DNA of 64,000 nucleotides from Bacteroidales bacterium (GTDB taxonomy: Bacteria; Bacteroidota; Bacteroidia; Bacteroidales; JAADJA01), in the NCBI GenBank assembly GCA_020052415.1, contig JAGVPB010000011.1:62001-126000 (forward strand), read 5' to 3'. Under the pieces are notes generated by a model that made no database searches, was not told the origin of the DNA, and saw only the letters and a list, made by a program, of their open reading frames with translations. This document shows positions 42,722 to 50,948 of the stretch, in pieces; the stretch's first letter is position 1; each line of letters begins with the position of its first letter. Both the position numbers and the translations under genes were made by a program.

Positions 42722-44719
42722 TTACGTGCTGACCACAGTATCCTTATCTCCTACCAACTTCAATGCAGCAAGCCTGTCGCCACTTGCATCAAATGAATTG
42801 TCCTTTACAAACATCATGTTTACGAGCTGGGTAGATATGATGCCCGCAAGCGCCATATTTTCGACTTCGGTGATGGCCGCTCCCGAATTAAACTTTTCCA
42901 TCAGCTTGGCCACTTTAGCGGCATCGAAAATACCATAATTATTAATGGCCGGTGCGGATAACATTTCGTTTACATAAGCAGGTGGGTTCACACCGAAAAA
43001 GCTGGTATGGATGGGCGCTCTGTAAGCCTGTTTATGCCGGGTAAGTATGGATTCAGGAATTTTTCCCTTCATCATCTTTTTAAGGATATATTTCTCATCG
43101 AGCAGGTGCAGCTTAGCATCTTCCGGTATCTTAGCTGCAAATTCGATCACCCTGTAATCGAGGAAAGGATACCTTCCTTCAACAGAATTGGCCATTGCCA
43201 TCCGGTCGCCCTGGGATGAAAGCAGGTAACCCGACATAAATATTGTGGACTCAAGATATTGTGATTTTGCAAGATCGCCGAAGCCTGCAAACTTTTCAGC
43301 AAGGTTTTTAGATACCTCAGTCACCGGATCATAATTTCCCAGTTCCGCTCTCAGATCGTCACTAAAATAGTTTTGTATCCTTGAGGTGTTGTGCCACCTG
43401 AGAATATGGGAATACAACGGATTGTCAGTTTCGGTGAGCTTATAGCCGAAAAATGTTTTCAATACACCGGCCGGTGCTGTTTTCATCCAGGGAAGATACG
43501 GATAAAGCTTTTTCAGCAACAGCGGCCTGATCGCGGATTGAGGCTGTCGCGCCCAGAATCTCCGGATTTTAGCTTCTTTAAAAATATTATAACCTGCAAG
43601 CATCTCATCGGCGCCTTCGCCTGTGATGACCACTTTGATATTATTTTCCCGAACCTTTTTCGACAACAGATACATGGGCGTCGGCGCTGTGCGCAAAACT
43701 GGAAATTCAGTATGTTTTATCGTATCATAAAATGCTTCACCAATGTCTTCTGAAGTACAGGTAAATGCTTTATGGCTGGTATTGAAATAAGCAGAGGCTT
43801 CAAGCTGGTAACTTGTTTCGTCGAAAGCCTTATCCTTAAATCCAATGGAAAATGTATTTAAAATACCCGGCTCGATTTCGTGTATGAAAGCTGTCGTTAC
43901 ACTCGAATCAATACCTCCGCTCAGATATGCAGCTACCTCCACATCCGCCCTCAGCCTTATCCTCACAGCATCGCGGAAAAGTTCACGAAGCTCCTCCACT
44001 GAATCTTTAAAGCCGTTTAAGGATACATTTCCTGCTGGGGGAAATGCCAAAGTCCAGTATTTCTGAATAGTAAATTCTCCAGGCTTCACAAGCATATAAT
44101 GTCCCGGAGGCAGTTCATAGATATTTTCATAAGGAGTGTCGGGAGTTATGGTTGTCCAAAAGGTAAAAATCTGGGAAAGACCACGGTTGCTGATCTTTCT
44201 GTCAATCTCCGGGTTTTGAAACAGTCCTTTTATTTCAGAGCAAAAAGATATACTTCCGTTATGATTGGAATAGAATAGCGGACGGATGCCTACCCTGTCG
44301 CGGGCAAGAAATAATTCCTGCTTCTGTTTGTCCCATATTGCAATGGCGAACTGACCGTTAAATTTATTGAGACAGGCAGGTCCGTAGTGTGCATAAGCCT
44401 GAACGACGACTTCAGTATCCGAGGTGGTACGAAAGAAATAGCCCAGTTTTTCGAGTTCAGCGCGAAGTTCGATGTAGTTGAAAATTTCGCCGTTATAAAC
44501 AATCCAGTATCTTTCATTCTGAATGGAGATGGGCTGCTGGCCGGATGAAAGATCAATGATGCTCAGCCTTACGCTTCCCAGTCCGATATTTTTTCCAAGA
44601 TAAATTCCACTTTCATCCGGCCCCCGGTACCATATTACCGAAAGCATCCTTTTCAACAGCTCTTCCGAAACCGGTTTTCCGGGAGATTTAAAATGATATA
44701 TTCCGGCAACACCGCACAT
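42722..44719 (-). CDS. asnB: Asparagine synthase-like glutamine amidotransferase
   Basis: 665 residues. Cys2 of MCGVAGIYHFKSPGKPV is the glutaminase nucleophile, and the class II domain (1-~210) has RGPDESGIYLGKNIGLGSVR, VYNGEIFNYIELRAELEKLG and DTEVVVQAY. The synthetase domain (~230-600) has the PP-loop YLSGGIDSSVTTAFIHE and VVITGEGADEMLAGY and SVEGRYPFLDYRVIEFA. Members either make asparagine or amidate other carboxylates such as uronic acids or carrier-bound intermediates. It is 12 bp after the carrier protein gene, inside a Dlt-like cluster, so a modification role is more likely here than bulk asparagine supply. Confidence 0.9.
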   Translation of the reverse strand: MCGVAGIYHFKSPGKPVSEELLKRMLSVIWYRGPDESGIYLGKNIGLGSVRLSIIDLSSGQQPISIQNERYWIVYNGEIFNYIELRAELEKLGYFFRTTSDTEVVVQAYAHYGPACLNKFNGQFAIAIWDKQKQELFLARDRVGIRPLFYSNHNGSISFCSEIKGLFQNPEIDRKISNRGLSQIFTFWTTITPDTPYENIYELPPGHYMLVKPGEFTIQKYWTLAFPPAGNVSLNGFKDSVEELRELFRDAVRIRLRADVEVAAYLSGGIDSSVTTAFIHEIEPGILNTFSIGFKDKAFDETSYQLEASAYFNTSHKAFTCTSEDIGEAFYDTIKHTEFPVLRTAPTPMYLLSKKVRENNIKVVITGEGADEMLAGYNIFKEAKIRRFWARQPQSAIRPLLLKKLYPYLPWMKTAPAGVLKTFFGYKLTETDNPLYSHILRWHNTSRIQNYFSDDLRAELGNYDPVTEVSKNLAEKFAGFGDLAKSQYLESTIFMSGYLLSSQGDRMAMANSVEGRYPFLDYRVIEFAAKIPEDAKLHLLDEKYILKKMMKGKIPESILTRHKQAYRAPIHTSFFGVNPPAYVNEMLSAPAINNYGIFDAAKVAKLMEKFNSGAAITEVENMALAGIISTQLVNMMFVKDNSFDASGDRLAALKLVGDKDTVVST

Positions 44720-44731
44720 GTAACTTCAGGA

Positions 44732-44983
44732 TTAATTGAGTTTTTTACTAATGAAGTTCACAATTGCATTCACCGATTCGAAGTTCTCCTCAAGCAGTTC
44801 GGAATCTGCCGCTTTAATCTGGAAATGGTCCTCGATAAAATTAATTAATGATAAAAATCCCATCGAATCAAATATTCCATCCACAAAGATTTTGGTGTCA
44901 TCCTGCACTTTTTCCTTAGCAACATAAGATGTTTCGACAATAAAATTTTTCACTCTTTCCTTAGCTTCGGCAGTATCAATCAT
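44732..44983 (-). CDS. Acyl/aminoacyl carrier protein
   Basis: 83 residues with the phosphopantetheine-attachment serine at Ser40 in VDGIFDSMGFLSLINFIEDH, the standard helix II motif of carrier proteins, and an acidic surface (DSELLEENFESVNAIVNF). It differs from the fatty-acid AcpP consensus LGADSLDTVEL and is closer to stand-alone carriers of the DltC/peptidyl type. It lies 12 bp upstream of the asparagine synthase-like gene and near an AMP-forming ligase, an MBOAT and SGNH-like proteins, so it probably carries the group that is transferred to the cell surface. Confidence 0.88.
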   Translation of the reverse strand: MIDTAEAKERVKNFIVETSYVAKEKVQDDTKIFVDGIFDSMGFLSLINFIEDHFQIKAADSELLEENFESVNAIVNFISKKLN

Positions 44984-45049
44984 TTTAGTAATTATTAAAA
45001 AATGTAATTAATAGTTTTATTTTCTGTAAGCGGGTATAAAAATAGAGGG

Positions 45050-45922
45050 TTATTTAATATACTCGCCCGTTAACGTAGTTTTCTGTCCATTTGTTTCGAT
45101 AACATCTGCTATTCTCTGGCAAAACAGTGGGGAAGCCTTCGCAGCGAATTCACCGGAGAGATGCGAATTACCGGCGTTACGTGCATTCTTTACCGGCAGG
45201 TAAATTCCTCCTTCGGTTTCAAGTTCGTAAAAATCCCAGATAAAAATATTATCATCCTGCACATCCCATTCGTTTTTTACCCAATCCGCAAATTCTTTTG
45301 TTCGTGCAGCATAACCAGGATTTGTCTTTGCTTCAACCAGCGCCGGTGCTGTCCATACTAGGAATTTGTTATCAGGAAACCGCTGCATTTTTTCTTTTAG
45401 AGCCTCATACTGGGCTTTATAATTTTCAAGACTTTTTATCTTTGAATCCAGAACAGCCGCTCCCTGGTCTTCCTCTATATAGCCTGCCGGGAAGCAATGT
45501 TTAAAAATAATCAGTTTATAGTCCTTTGTCAGTATTTCAAGGGTTGGCTCATCTTTATAGGGATTTTCACCTTCGTTTTTCACCCATATATTGTAATAAT
45601 CATACGGGTAATTTTCCCAGCCATAAGGTTGTTCTTTCGGAAATGTTTCCTCAGAAATAATATAATTTGTACCGTTTTCTTCATTATACTTTTTGAACCA
45701 TTCCGGTGTAGCCGATGTTTTACCGAATAAATTTTTCGTGATGCCGGAGCCTTTGTCACTGCCATTCCAGACAGCTTCACCGGTACTGTGGTGCAGGAAA
45801 ATAATCTTATATTGATTTTCGGTATTCACCATTGTTTCCTGTCTTTTGCAGTTTGTATGCAAAGATAATAACAGGAAAACATAGAACATAATCAGGTAAT
45901 AGTTTTTTATCTTTGTCGCCAT
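45050..45922 (-). CDS. Membrane-anchored SGNH-hydrolase-like protein (first of two)
   Basis: About 290 residues from the ATG at 45922 (MATKIKNYYLIMFYVFLLLS), a signal anchor or lipoprotein-like leader ending in HTNCKRQ; a longer frame back to 45973 looks non-coding. The start of the mature domain is KIIFLHHSTGEAVWNGSDKG, and near the end comes NARNAGNSHLSGEFAAKASP, placing a catalytic-type Ser/Thr early and a His near the C-terminus as in SGNH esterases or acyltransferases. YKLIIFKHCFPAGYIEEDQG is another conserved-looking strand. The identification is by general architecture only. It sits between the carrier protein and the divergent MBOAT gene, so a role at the periplasmic step is likely. 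Confidence 0.55.
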   Translation of the reverse strand: MATKIKNYYLIMFYVFLLLSLHTNCKRQETMVNTENQYKIIFLHHSTGEAVWNGSDKGSGITKNLFGKTSATPEWFKKYNEENGTNYIISEETFPKEQPYGWENYPYDYYNIWVKNEGENPYKDEPTLEILTKDYKLIIFKHCFPAGYIEEDQGAAVLDSKIKSLENYKAQYEALKEKMQRFPDNKFLVWTAPALVEAKTNPGYAARTKEFADWVKNEWDVQDDNIFIWDFYELETEGGIYLPVKNARNAGNSHLSGEFAAKASPLFCQRIADVIETNGQKTTLTGEYIK

Positions 45923-46006
45923 TGCGCTCGGAATTTTAAGTAAATACTTAAATTTAATTAAACCTTTTGTCACTTATATGGTTAAAATTACTTTTACTAT
46001 TTATTA

Positions 46007-47446
46007 ATGTTATTCAATTCTTTTTATTATTTTATTTTTCTTACAACAGTTTTTTTGGTTTACTACCTCGTAAACAATAAAACAAAGTGGTTTGTTCTTT
46101 TCGCAGCCAGTTTATTATTCATTGGAACCATTGCCCCAAATTTAGTAATATTTACTTTGATCTTCACTGTTGTAAATTATTTTTTTGGAATCGTACTTCA
46201 AAGCTCCAGGAATAAACCCACCCGGCTTTATATATTTTGGTCAGGTATAGCCATAAATATTGGGGTACTTGCTTTTTATAAATACATCAATTTTCTGTTT
46301 GAAAATATAAATTTCATTTTGAGCATGTTTCCTGCTCGACCTGCAATACCATACCTGTCGTTGATCATTCCTGTAGGTATATCCTATTACACATTTCAGG
46401 CATTGGGTTATTTGATAAGGATAAACCGTGGCGCAGAACAGGCGGAGAAAAATTTTATCGTCTTTGGTACTTTTTTAACCTTTTTCCCTAAATTTTTAGC
46501 CGGACCTGTTGAAAGGTCGAACCACTTTTTCCCCCAGTTAAAAAAACAGATTGAATTTAAGTCTGAAAACATTTCTGCCGGACTGAGGTTGATCCTGTGG
46601 GGTATGTTTAAAAAAGTGGTTATAGGAAATAATCTTGCCGGGCCCGTTACCCTGGTATATAACGACCTTCATAATTACTCCGGGATTCCGTTACTTACGG
46701 TTTTGTTTATTCAAACCATACATCTGTATTGTGATTTTTCGGGTTACACCGATATGGCCCTTGGTTCGGCAAAACTTTTAGGAATCGACCTTGTGGATAA
46801 TTTTAACCGTCCGTTCTTAGCTAAAAATGTCGGGGAATTCTGGCGACGCTGGCATATTTCCTTATCCTCCTGGTGCAACGATTTCATTTTCTCACCTTTT
46901 ATTGTTAAATACCGAAAGCTGGGTAATAAAGCTGCTATATTGGGAATATTCCTCGCATTTTTCGTAATCGGAATCTGGCATGGCGCTAACTGGACATTTG
47001 TTGTACTAGGCCTTCTTCAGGGAATAGCGATCAGTTATGAGTTTTATACAAAAAAACAAAGATTGATGATTGCTGCCAAGCTTCCGCCAAAACTTGCAGT
47101 GAGAATCAGCAGGCTGATCGTTTTTGTTTTCTTTTGTTTTACACTCGTTTTTTTTAATGCACAATCGCTGAGCGACTCATGGTATTTTATAACCCATTTA
47201 TTTACTGATTTACAATGGCAGGTTAGCGGACATAAATTTATTTTTGAAGGTGGAAATTTTATTTTTGCCCTTATCATGTTCCTGTTTCTTTTTATAGCAG
47301 AAATATATGAAGAAAAAGGAGTTAGCCTCATCGGCTACTTTTTAAGCAGGCCAAGATATTTAAGGTGGGCTGGATACTATTTGCTTATTGTAATGATCTT
47401 TTATTTTACAGGTGGCGAAGATACTTTCGTTTATTTGCAGTTTTAG
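46007..47446 (+). CDS. MBOAT-family membrane O-acyltransferase (AlgI/DltB-like)
   Basis: 479 residues with about 11 membrane helices. Family landmarks are LIIPVGISYYTFQALGYLI, FLTFFPKFLAGPVERSNHFF, IHLYCDFSGYTDMALGSAKL and LLGIDLVDNFNRPFLAKNVG, EFWRRWHISLSSWCNDFIF, and the catalytic His in FVIGIWHGANWTFVVLGLLQ. AlgI and DltB are the closest functional models: they pass an acyl or D-alanyl group through the inner membrane to a periplasmic acceptor with help from an SGNH protein. The next gene, 24 bp away, is SGNH-like, and a ligase and carrier protein lie either side. This makes a Dlt-like export path the best explanation. Confidence 0.92.
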   Translation: MLFNSFYYFIFLTTVFLVYYLVNNKTKWFVLFAASLLFIGTIAPNLVIFTLIFTVVNYFFGIVLQSSRNKPTRLYIFWSGIAINIGVLAFYKYINFLFENINFILSMFPARPAIPYLSLIIPVGISYYTFQALGYLIRINRGAEQAEKNFIVFGTFLTFFPKFLAGPVERSNHFFPQLKKQIEFKSENISAGLRLILWGMFKKVVIGNNLAGPVTLVYNDLHNYSGIPLLTVLFIQTIHLYCDFSGYTDMALGSAKLLGIDLVDNFNRPFLAKNVGEFWRRWHISLSSWCNDFIFSPFIVKYRKLGNKAAILGIFLAFFVIGIWHGANWTFVVLGLLQGIAISYEFYTKKQRLMIAAKLPPKLAVRISRLIVFVFFCFTLVFFNAQSLSDSWYFITHLFTDLQWQVSGHKFIFEGGNFIFALIMFLFLFIAEIYEEKGVSLIGYFLSRPRYLRWAGYYLLIVMIFYFTGGEDTFVYLQF

Positions 47447-47470
47447 TTGAATGATCTTTAAATCAGATAT

Positions 47471-48400
47471 ATGGAAATGAAAAAATACATATTGAGATTA
47501 TTACTGTTTTTGAGTCCGGTATTTTTTTGTTTTGTTTTAATCGTTGTTGTGGATCCGTATGAGTTTTTTGATGTTTTTCATTGGGTTAGTGTTGAAGATA
47601 AAAAGAAAGTAATGAACAGGAATGATGAATCCTCGCCCCGTGGAAATATATTGTGGAAAACCATCCACTTTAAAAGGAAACCGCAAAAAAATATCCTGAT
47701 CGGGGATTCACAAGGAAAAAATATGAAAGTTGAACTGATCAAAGAAATTAGCGGGGAGGATGTTTTTAATTATTGTGTAGCCGGTGCCAGTTTCGAAACT
47801 TTATTCGAGATGTTTTGGTATGCCGCGAATCAGATCAAACTGGAAAAGGTATATTTCCAGGTTGCTTTTATGAATTACAACCTCAGCAGGTCGTACAACA
47901 TCTTTTACTTTGCCAAGGATTACCTCGATAATCCGATAAAATATTTCACTACAAAAGAGATATATTTTGATACCTTCGTTAATATTGATTATCATTTAAC
48001 TAAAAATCCAAGCCTGGTTTCCAACACTTATGAATTTACTCCTGAAAGTGAAATGAATGCACTGGCCGATTACCGTCTGGATTTATTTTTCAGCAATTAT
48101 ATTTATCCCGAATCTTATTACATTGAGCTGGTCAAAATAAAAGAATATTGTGAGGCTAATGGTATTGAACTGAAGTTTATTATTCTTCCAACTTATAAAG
48201 CAGTGGATGAGTACCTGGCAAAAAATAACCTTACTGGAATGAAGGAGCGGTTCAAGAATGATATAAAGTCCTTAGCATTAGCAAGCGATTTGGACATTCC
48301 CGGTGAGATTAAAGAAGATCGGAAAAATTTCGTTGATTACTTTCACCCCATCCAGCCTGTATTGGATACACTGACCTATGAAATCTGGGCGAAAAAGTGA
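47471..48400 (+). CDS. SGNH-like partner of the MBOAT (AlgX/AlgJ/DltD-type)
   Basis: About 309 residues. KKYILRLLLFLSPVFFCFVL is an N-terminal membrane anchor. The mature part has NILIGDSQGKNMKVELIKEI, a GDS-type nucleophile motif of SGNH hydrolases (with Ser at GDSQ), VFNYCVAGASFETLFEMFWY as the following strand-helix, and RKNFVDYFHPIQPVLDTL near the end, supplying Asp and His as in the SGNH DxxH motif. It follows the MBOAT gene by 24 bp. In alginate, cellulose and teichoic acid systems, an SGNH protein receives the acyl group from the MBOAT and loads the polymer. Family-level assignment rests on motif spacing and context. Confidence 0.68.
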   Translation: MEMKKYILRLLLFLSPVFFCFVLIVVVDPYEFFDVFHWVSVEDKKKVMNRNDESSPRGNILWKTIHFKRKPQKNILIGDSQGKNMKVELIKEISGEDVFNYCVAGASFETLFEMFWYAANQIKLEKVYFQVAFMNYNLSRSYNIFYFAKDYLDNPIKYFTTKEIYFDTFVNIDYHLTKNPSLVSNTYEFTPESEMNALADYRLDLFFSNYIYPESYYIELVKIKEYCEANGIELKFIILPTYKAVDEYLAKNNLTGMKERFKNDIKSLALASDLDIPGEIKEDRKNFVDYFHPIQPVLDTLTYEIWAKK

Positions 48401-48414
48401 ATTTTTATAAACTC

Positions 48415-49881
48415 TCAGTATTTTGACTTCTTACCTGCAGTATTAAATGTCAGTTTAGTTTCGAACACTACCTTTTGAGGGATTTTCCAGGACGATAACT
48501 TTTGAGCGCAATGCTGTTTTATAGATTCTTCTGAAAAATTCCCTTGCTCAGCTTCATTAATAAAAACGGTAGCCTTCACTGATTCGCCGGTAATTTCGTC
48601 AGTTTCCGCTTCAATTGTGCAATCAATAACTCCGGGGTAGGTAACAATCACTTCTTCAATCTCCTTTGGGCTGATCCTGATCCCCCTGACTTTGATGATT
48701 TCTTTTTTCCGGCTTCTGATGTAAATATAACCGTCATTATCCACCGTTGCCATATCGCCCGTGTGCAGCCATCCGTCGTGAAGAGCAGTCTTGGTTGCTT
48801 CCGGGTCCCTGAAATAGCCGGGCATGATGTTTTCTCCCTTTGCGATGATTTCACCGGTTTCATCCGGCTGTACCTCAACGCCATGCTCATTTACCACTTT
48901 GAGTATAACTCCCGGGATACCTTTCCCGATTGATCCAAGTTTTTGTTTTAAATCTGAGGGCGGAAGATACGACAGGCGTGCGGTAGCCTCGGTTTGGCCA
49001 TACATGACATGAAATTTTATGTCGGGAAAAGAATCAATGAATTCCTGTATAAAAACAGTGTGCAATTTCCCGCCCGCCTGTGTTACATATTTCAATGAAT
49101 GAAATTTGGTCTCCTTGAAATCTTTTGTTTTCCTCAATAGAATTTGAAAATGACTCGGCACACCTGCAAATCCGGTGCAATTATATTTATTCAGATCACT
49201 GATCACACTACCAATAAATATGAAGGAATTGTTAAGAACCACTGAACCGCCGACACGCATGTGTGTATGCAACAACGATAATCCATAGCAATAATAAAAA
49301 GGCATGACGATTTCAATGGTATCCCTTTCGGTGAGTCCCAGATATTCTATGATGGAATTGGAATTAGCAATGATATTCCGGTGGGTAATCATTACCCCTT
49401 TTTGTTCGCCGGTTGAGCCTGATGTAAATATGATTTCAGCTAAGCGGTTCCCGTCGAACCCGGAATCCGCTGGTTCAGGTATAACTGCTTTATCATCCCC
49501 TGTCCAGGAGTTTATGGATTCATCATCAAGAATTTTAAATGAAAAATTATCAAAACGGGCGGAATATCTTTTGCTGACAAATGCCAAATCCGATCCGGTT
49601 TTTGTAATGACTTTCTGAAGATTTTCCGGTTCTATCGCTGGATTCAATGGAACACATACATTCCCTGATTTCATGATCGCAAGGTAAGCGGTAATGAAAA
49701 ATACTGAATTTTCGCAAAGAATCAGAATATTGGTGTTTTCACCGCAGGATTCATTTAACCTGGAGGCAACTTTTAGCGAATCAGTATATAATTTTTCGTA
49801 AGAAACTGTCTCCCGCGTTCCCAGAACCAGGTATTTCGATAACTCAGCTGTGTTTTGAAAAAAATAATCAAACACATTCAT
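48415..49881 (-). CDS. AMP-forming acyl/aminoacyl ligase (ANL superfamily)
   Basis: About 488 residues from the ATG at 49881 (a TTG two codons upstream is possible). Core motifs: IIFTSGSTGEQKGVMITHRN (P-loop, A3), FHVMYGQTEATARLSYLPPS (A5), WLHTGDMATVDNDGYIYIRS (A7), RKKEIIKVRGIRISPKEIEE (A8) and the catalytic lysine region near the C-terminus, KLTFNTAGKKSKY (A10). It should activate a carboxylic or amino acid with ATP and load it on a thiol, most likely the nearby carrier protein. The length and place resemble DltA. Substrate is unknown. It is 5-12 bp after the second NAD-synthase-like gene, in one operon. Confidence 0.9.
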   Translation of the reverse strand: MNVFDYFFQNTAELSKYLVLGTRETVSYEKLYTDSLKVASRLNESCGENTNILILCENSVFFITAYLAIMKSGNVCVPLNPAIEPENLQKVITKTGSDLAFVSKRYSARFDNFSFKILDDESINSWTGDDKAVIPEPADSGFDGNRLAEIIFTSGSTGEQKGVMITHRNIIANSNSIIEYLGLTERDTIEIVMPFYYCYGLSLLHTHMRVGGSVVLNNSFIFIGSVISDLNKYNCTGFAGVPSHFQILLRKTKDFKETKFHSLKYVTQAGGKLHTVFIQEFIDSFPDIKFHVMYGQTEATARLSYLPPSDLKQKLGSIGKGIPGVILKVVNEHGVEVQPDETGEIIAKGENIMPGYFRDPEATKTALHDGWLHTGDMATVDNDGYIYIRSRKKEIIKVRGIRISPKEIEEVIVTYPGVIDCTIEAETDEITGESVKATVFINEAEQGNFSEESIKQHCAQKLSSWKIPQKVVFETKLTFNTAGKKSKY

Positions 49882-49892
49882 TGGCAATAGGT

Positions 49893-50885
49893 TTAGACAT
49901 TAAAGTAAAAAGGATTGGCTCTTAAATATTCGGTAGTTTTCTTTTTACGTGCAAAGTTTTCAAAAATGATTTCAACCTCCTGTTCCGTTTTACCCATTAC
50001 CCTTGCTACTTCGGCTTTATCATATCCGTTTTCAAACCCAAACCACATAAGGTCCATCACTTCAAAGGGCAACTGGTAGAAAAATTCCTCCTGTGTTTGT
50101 TCAGCGCTATATGTATCGGTTGTAGGTGTACGGTCAATGATTTCCTGGGTCACACCTAAATACCTCGCCAACTGGTAAACCTGGGTTTTATAAAGTTTCG
50201 CAAGCGGGAACAGGTCAGCGCCGCCATCACCGAATTTGACGAAGAATCCCTGGTCTATTTCATGTTTGTTGGCTGTTCCAAGCACGACAAAATGTTTTTG
50301 TTCAGCATGGTAATAAACCATTGACATACGGCAACGCTGTTTAAAATTCGAGGCAGCCACAATCTGAAGATATTCTTTTACAGGAATAACCTTGCTTTTC
50401 ACTTCGCCATTTTCGCGGATGATGGTAAGATGAAAGACGGGAGGTAATTTTTGATCCAGCCCGGTTTGATTGATACCGATCTTGGATTTGTCGGTTACAG
50501 GATTAAATTCGGGGAATACTCTTTTCATTGCTTCATCACGCCTGCCGTAGCATTTAAATCCTTCAAGGGCAGGCCTGATATTTTCCACCACAGCCTCAAC
50601 ACCGAATTTTTTTGCCAGTTTTTCGGCAAGGTTTTCACTATCCGGACTTGAATCTTTTTCAGGCATCATTACCCCGAATACCCTTTCGGCACCCAGGGCT
50701 TTTACTGCCAGTGCCATAGTAACGGATGAATCAATGCCACCGCTGATCCCGATGACCGCTCCCCTTCTTTTGTACTTGTTAAAAATTTGATCTTTAAGTT
50801 GTTCACCAAGCCGGTTTATAACCGATCCAACGTCTTCAAAATGCAAAATATTTTTCGAAAACAGCTGCTTATTATTTTGGATCAT
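49893..50885 (-). CDS. NAD+ synthase-like ATP pyrophosphatase (second copy, cluster-associated)
   Basis: 330 residues, without a glutaminase domain. The PP-loop is GISGGIDSSVTMALAVKALG with Ser48 to Ser53, and later segments HFVVLGTANKHEIDQGFFVK, FGDGGADLFPLAKLYKTQVY and RTPTTDTYSAEQTQEEFFY match NAD synthase. A ~45-residue insertion relative to minimal NadE (about residues 110-155, CYGRRDEAMKRVFPEFNP onward) is unusual. The organism already has a full two-domain NadE at 10.2-11.9 kb. With the ligase 5-12 bp downstream and AsnB in the cluster, this copy probably amidates or otherwise activates a substrate of the surface-modification pathway, though a second ammonia-dependent NAD synthase is not excluded. 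Confidence 0.83.
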   Translation of the reverse strand: MIQNNKQLFSKNILHFEDVGSVINRLGEQLKDQIFNKYKRRGAVIGISGGIDSSVTMALAVKALGAERVFGVMMPEKDSSPDSENLAEKLAKKFGVEAVVENIRPALEGFKCYGRRDEAMKRVFPEFNPVTDKSKIGINQTGLDQKLPPVFHLTIIRENGEVKSKVIPVKEYLQIVAASNFKQRCRMSMVYYHAEQKHFVVLGTANKHEIDQGFFVKFGDGGADLFPLAKLYKTQVYQLARYLGVTQEIIDRTPTTDTYSAEQTQEEFFYQLPFEVMDLMWFGFENGYDKAEVARVMGKTEQEVEIIFENFARKKKTTEYLRANPFYFNV

Positions 50886-50948
50886 AACAATTTTAAGTTT
50901 AGTTAAATCAATGAAAGTGCAAAGGTAATATTTTTAAGAAAAAAATGA

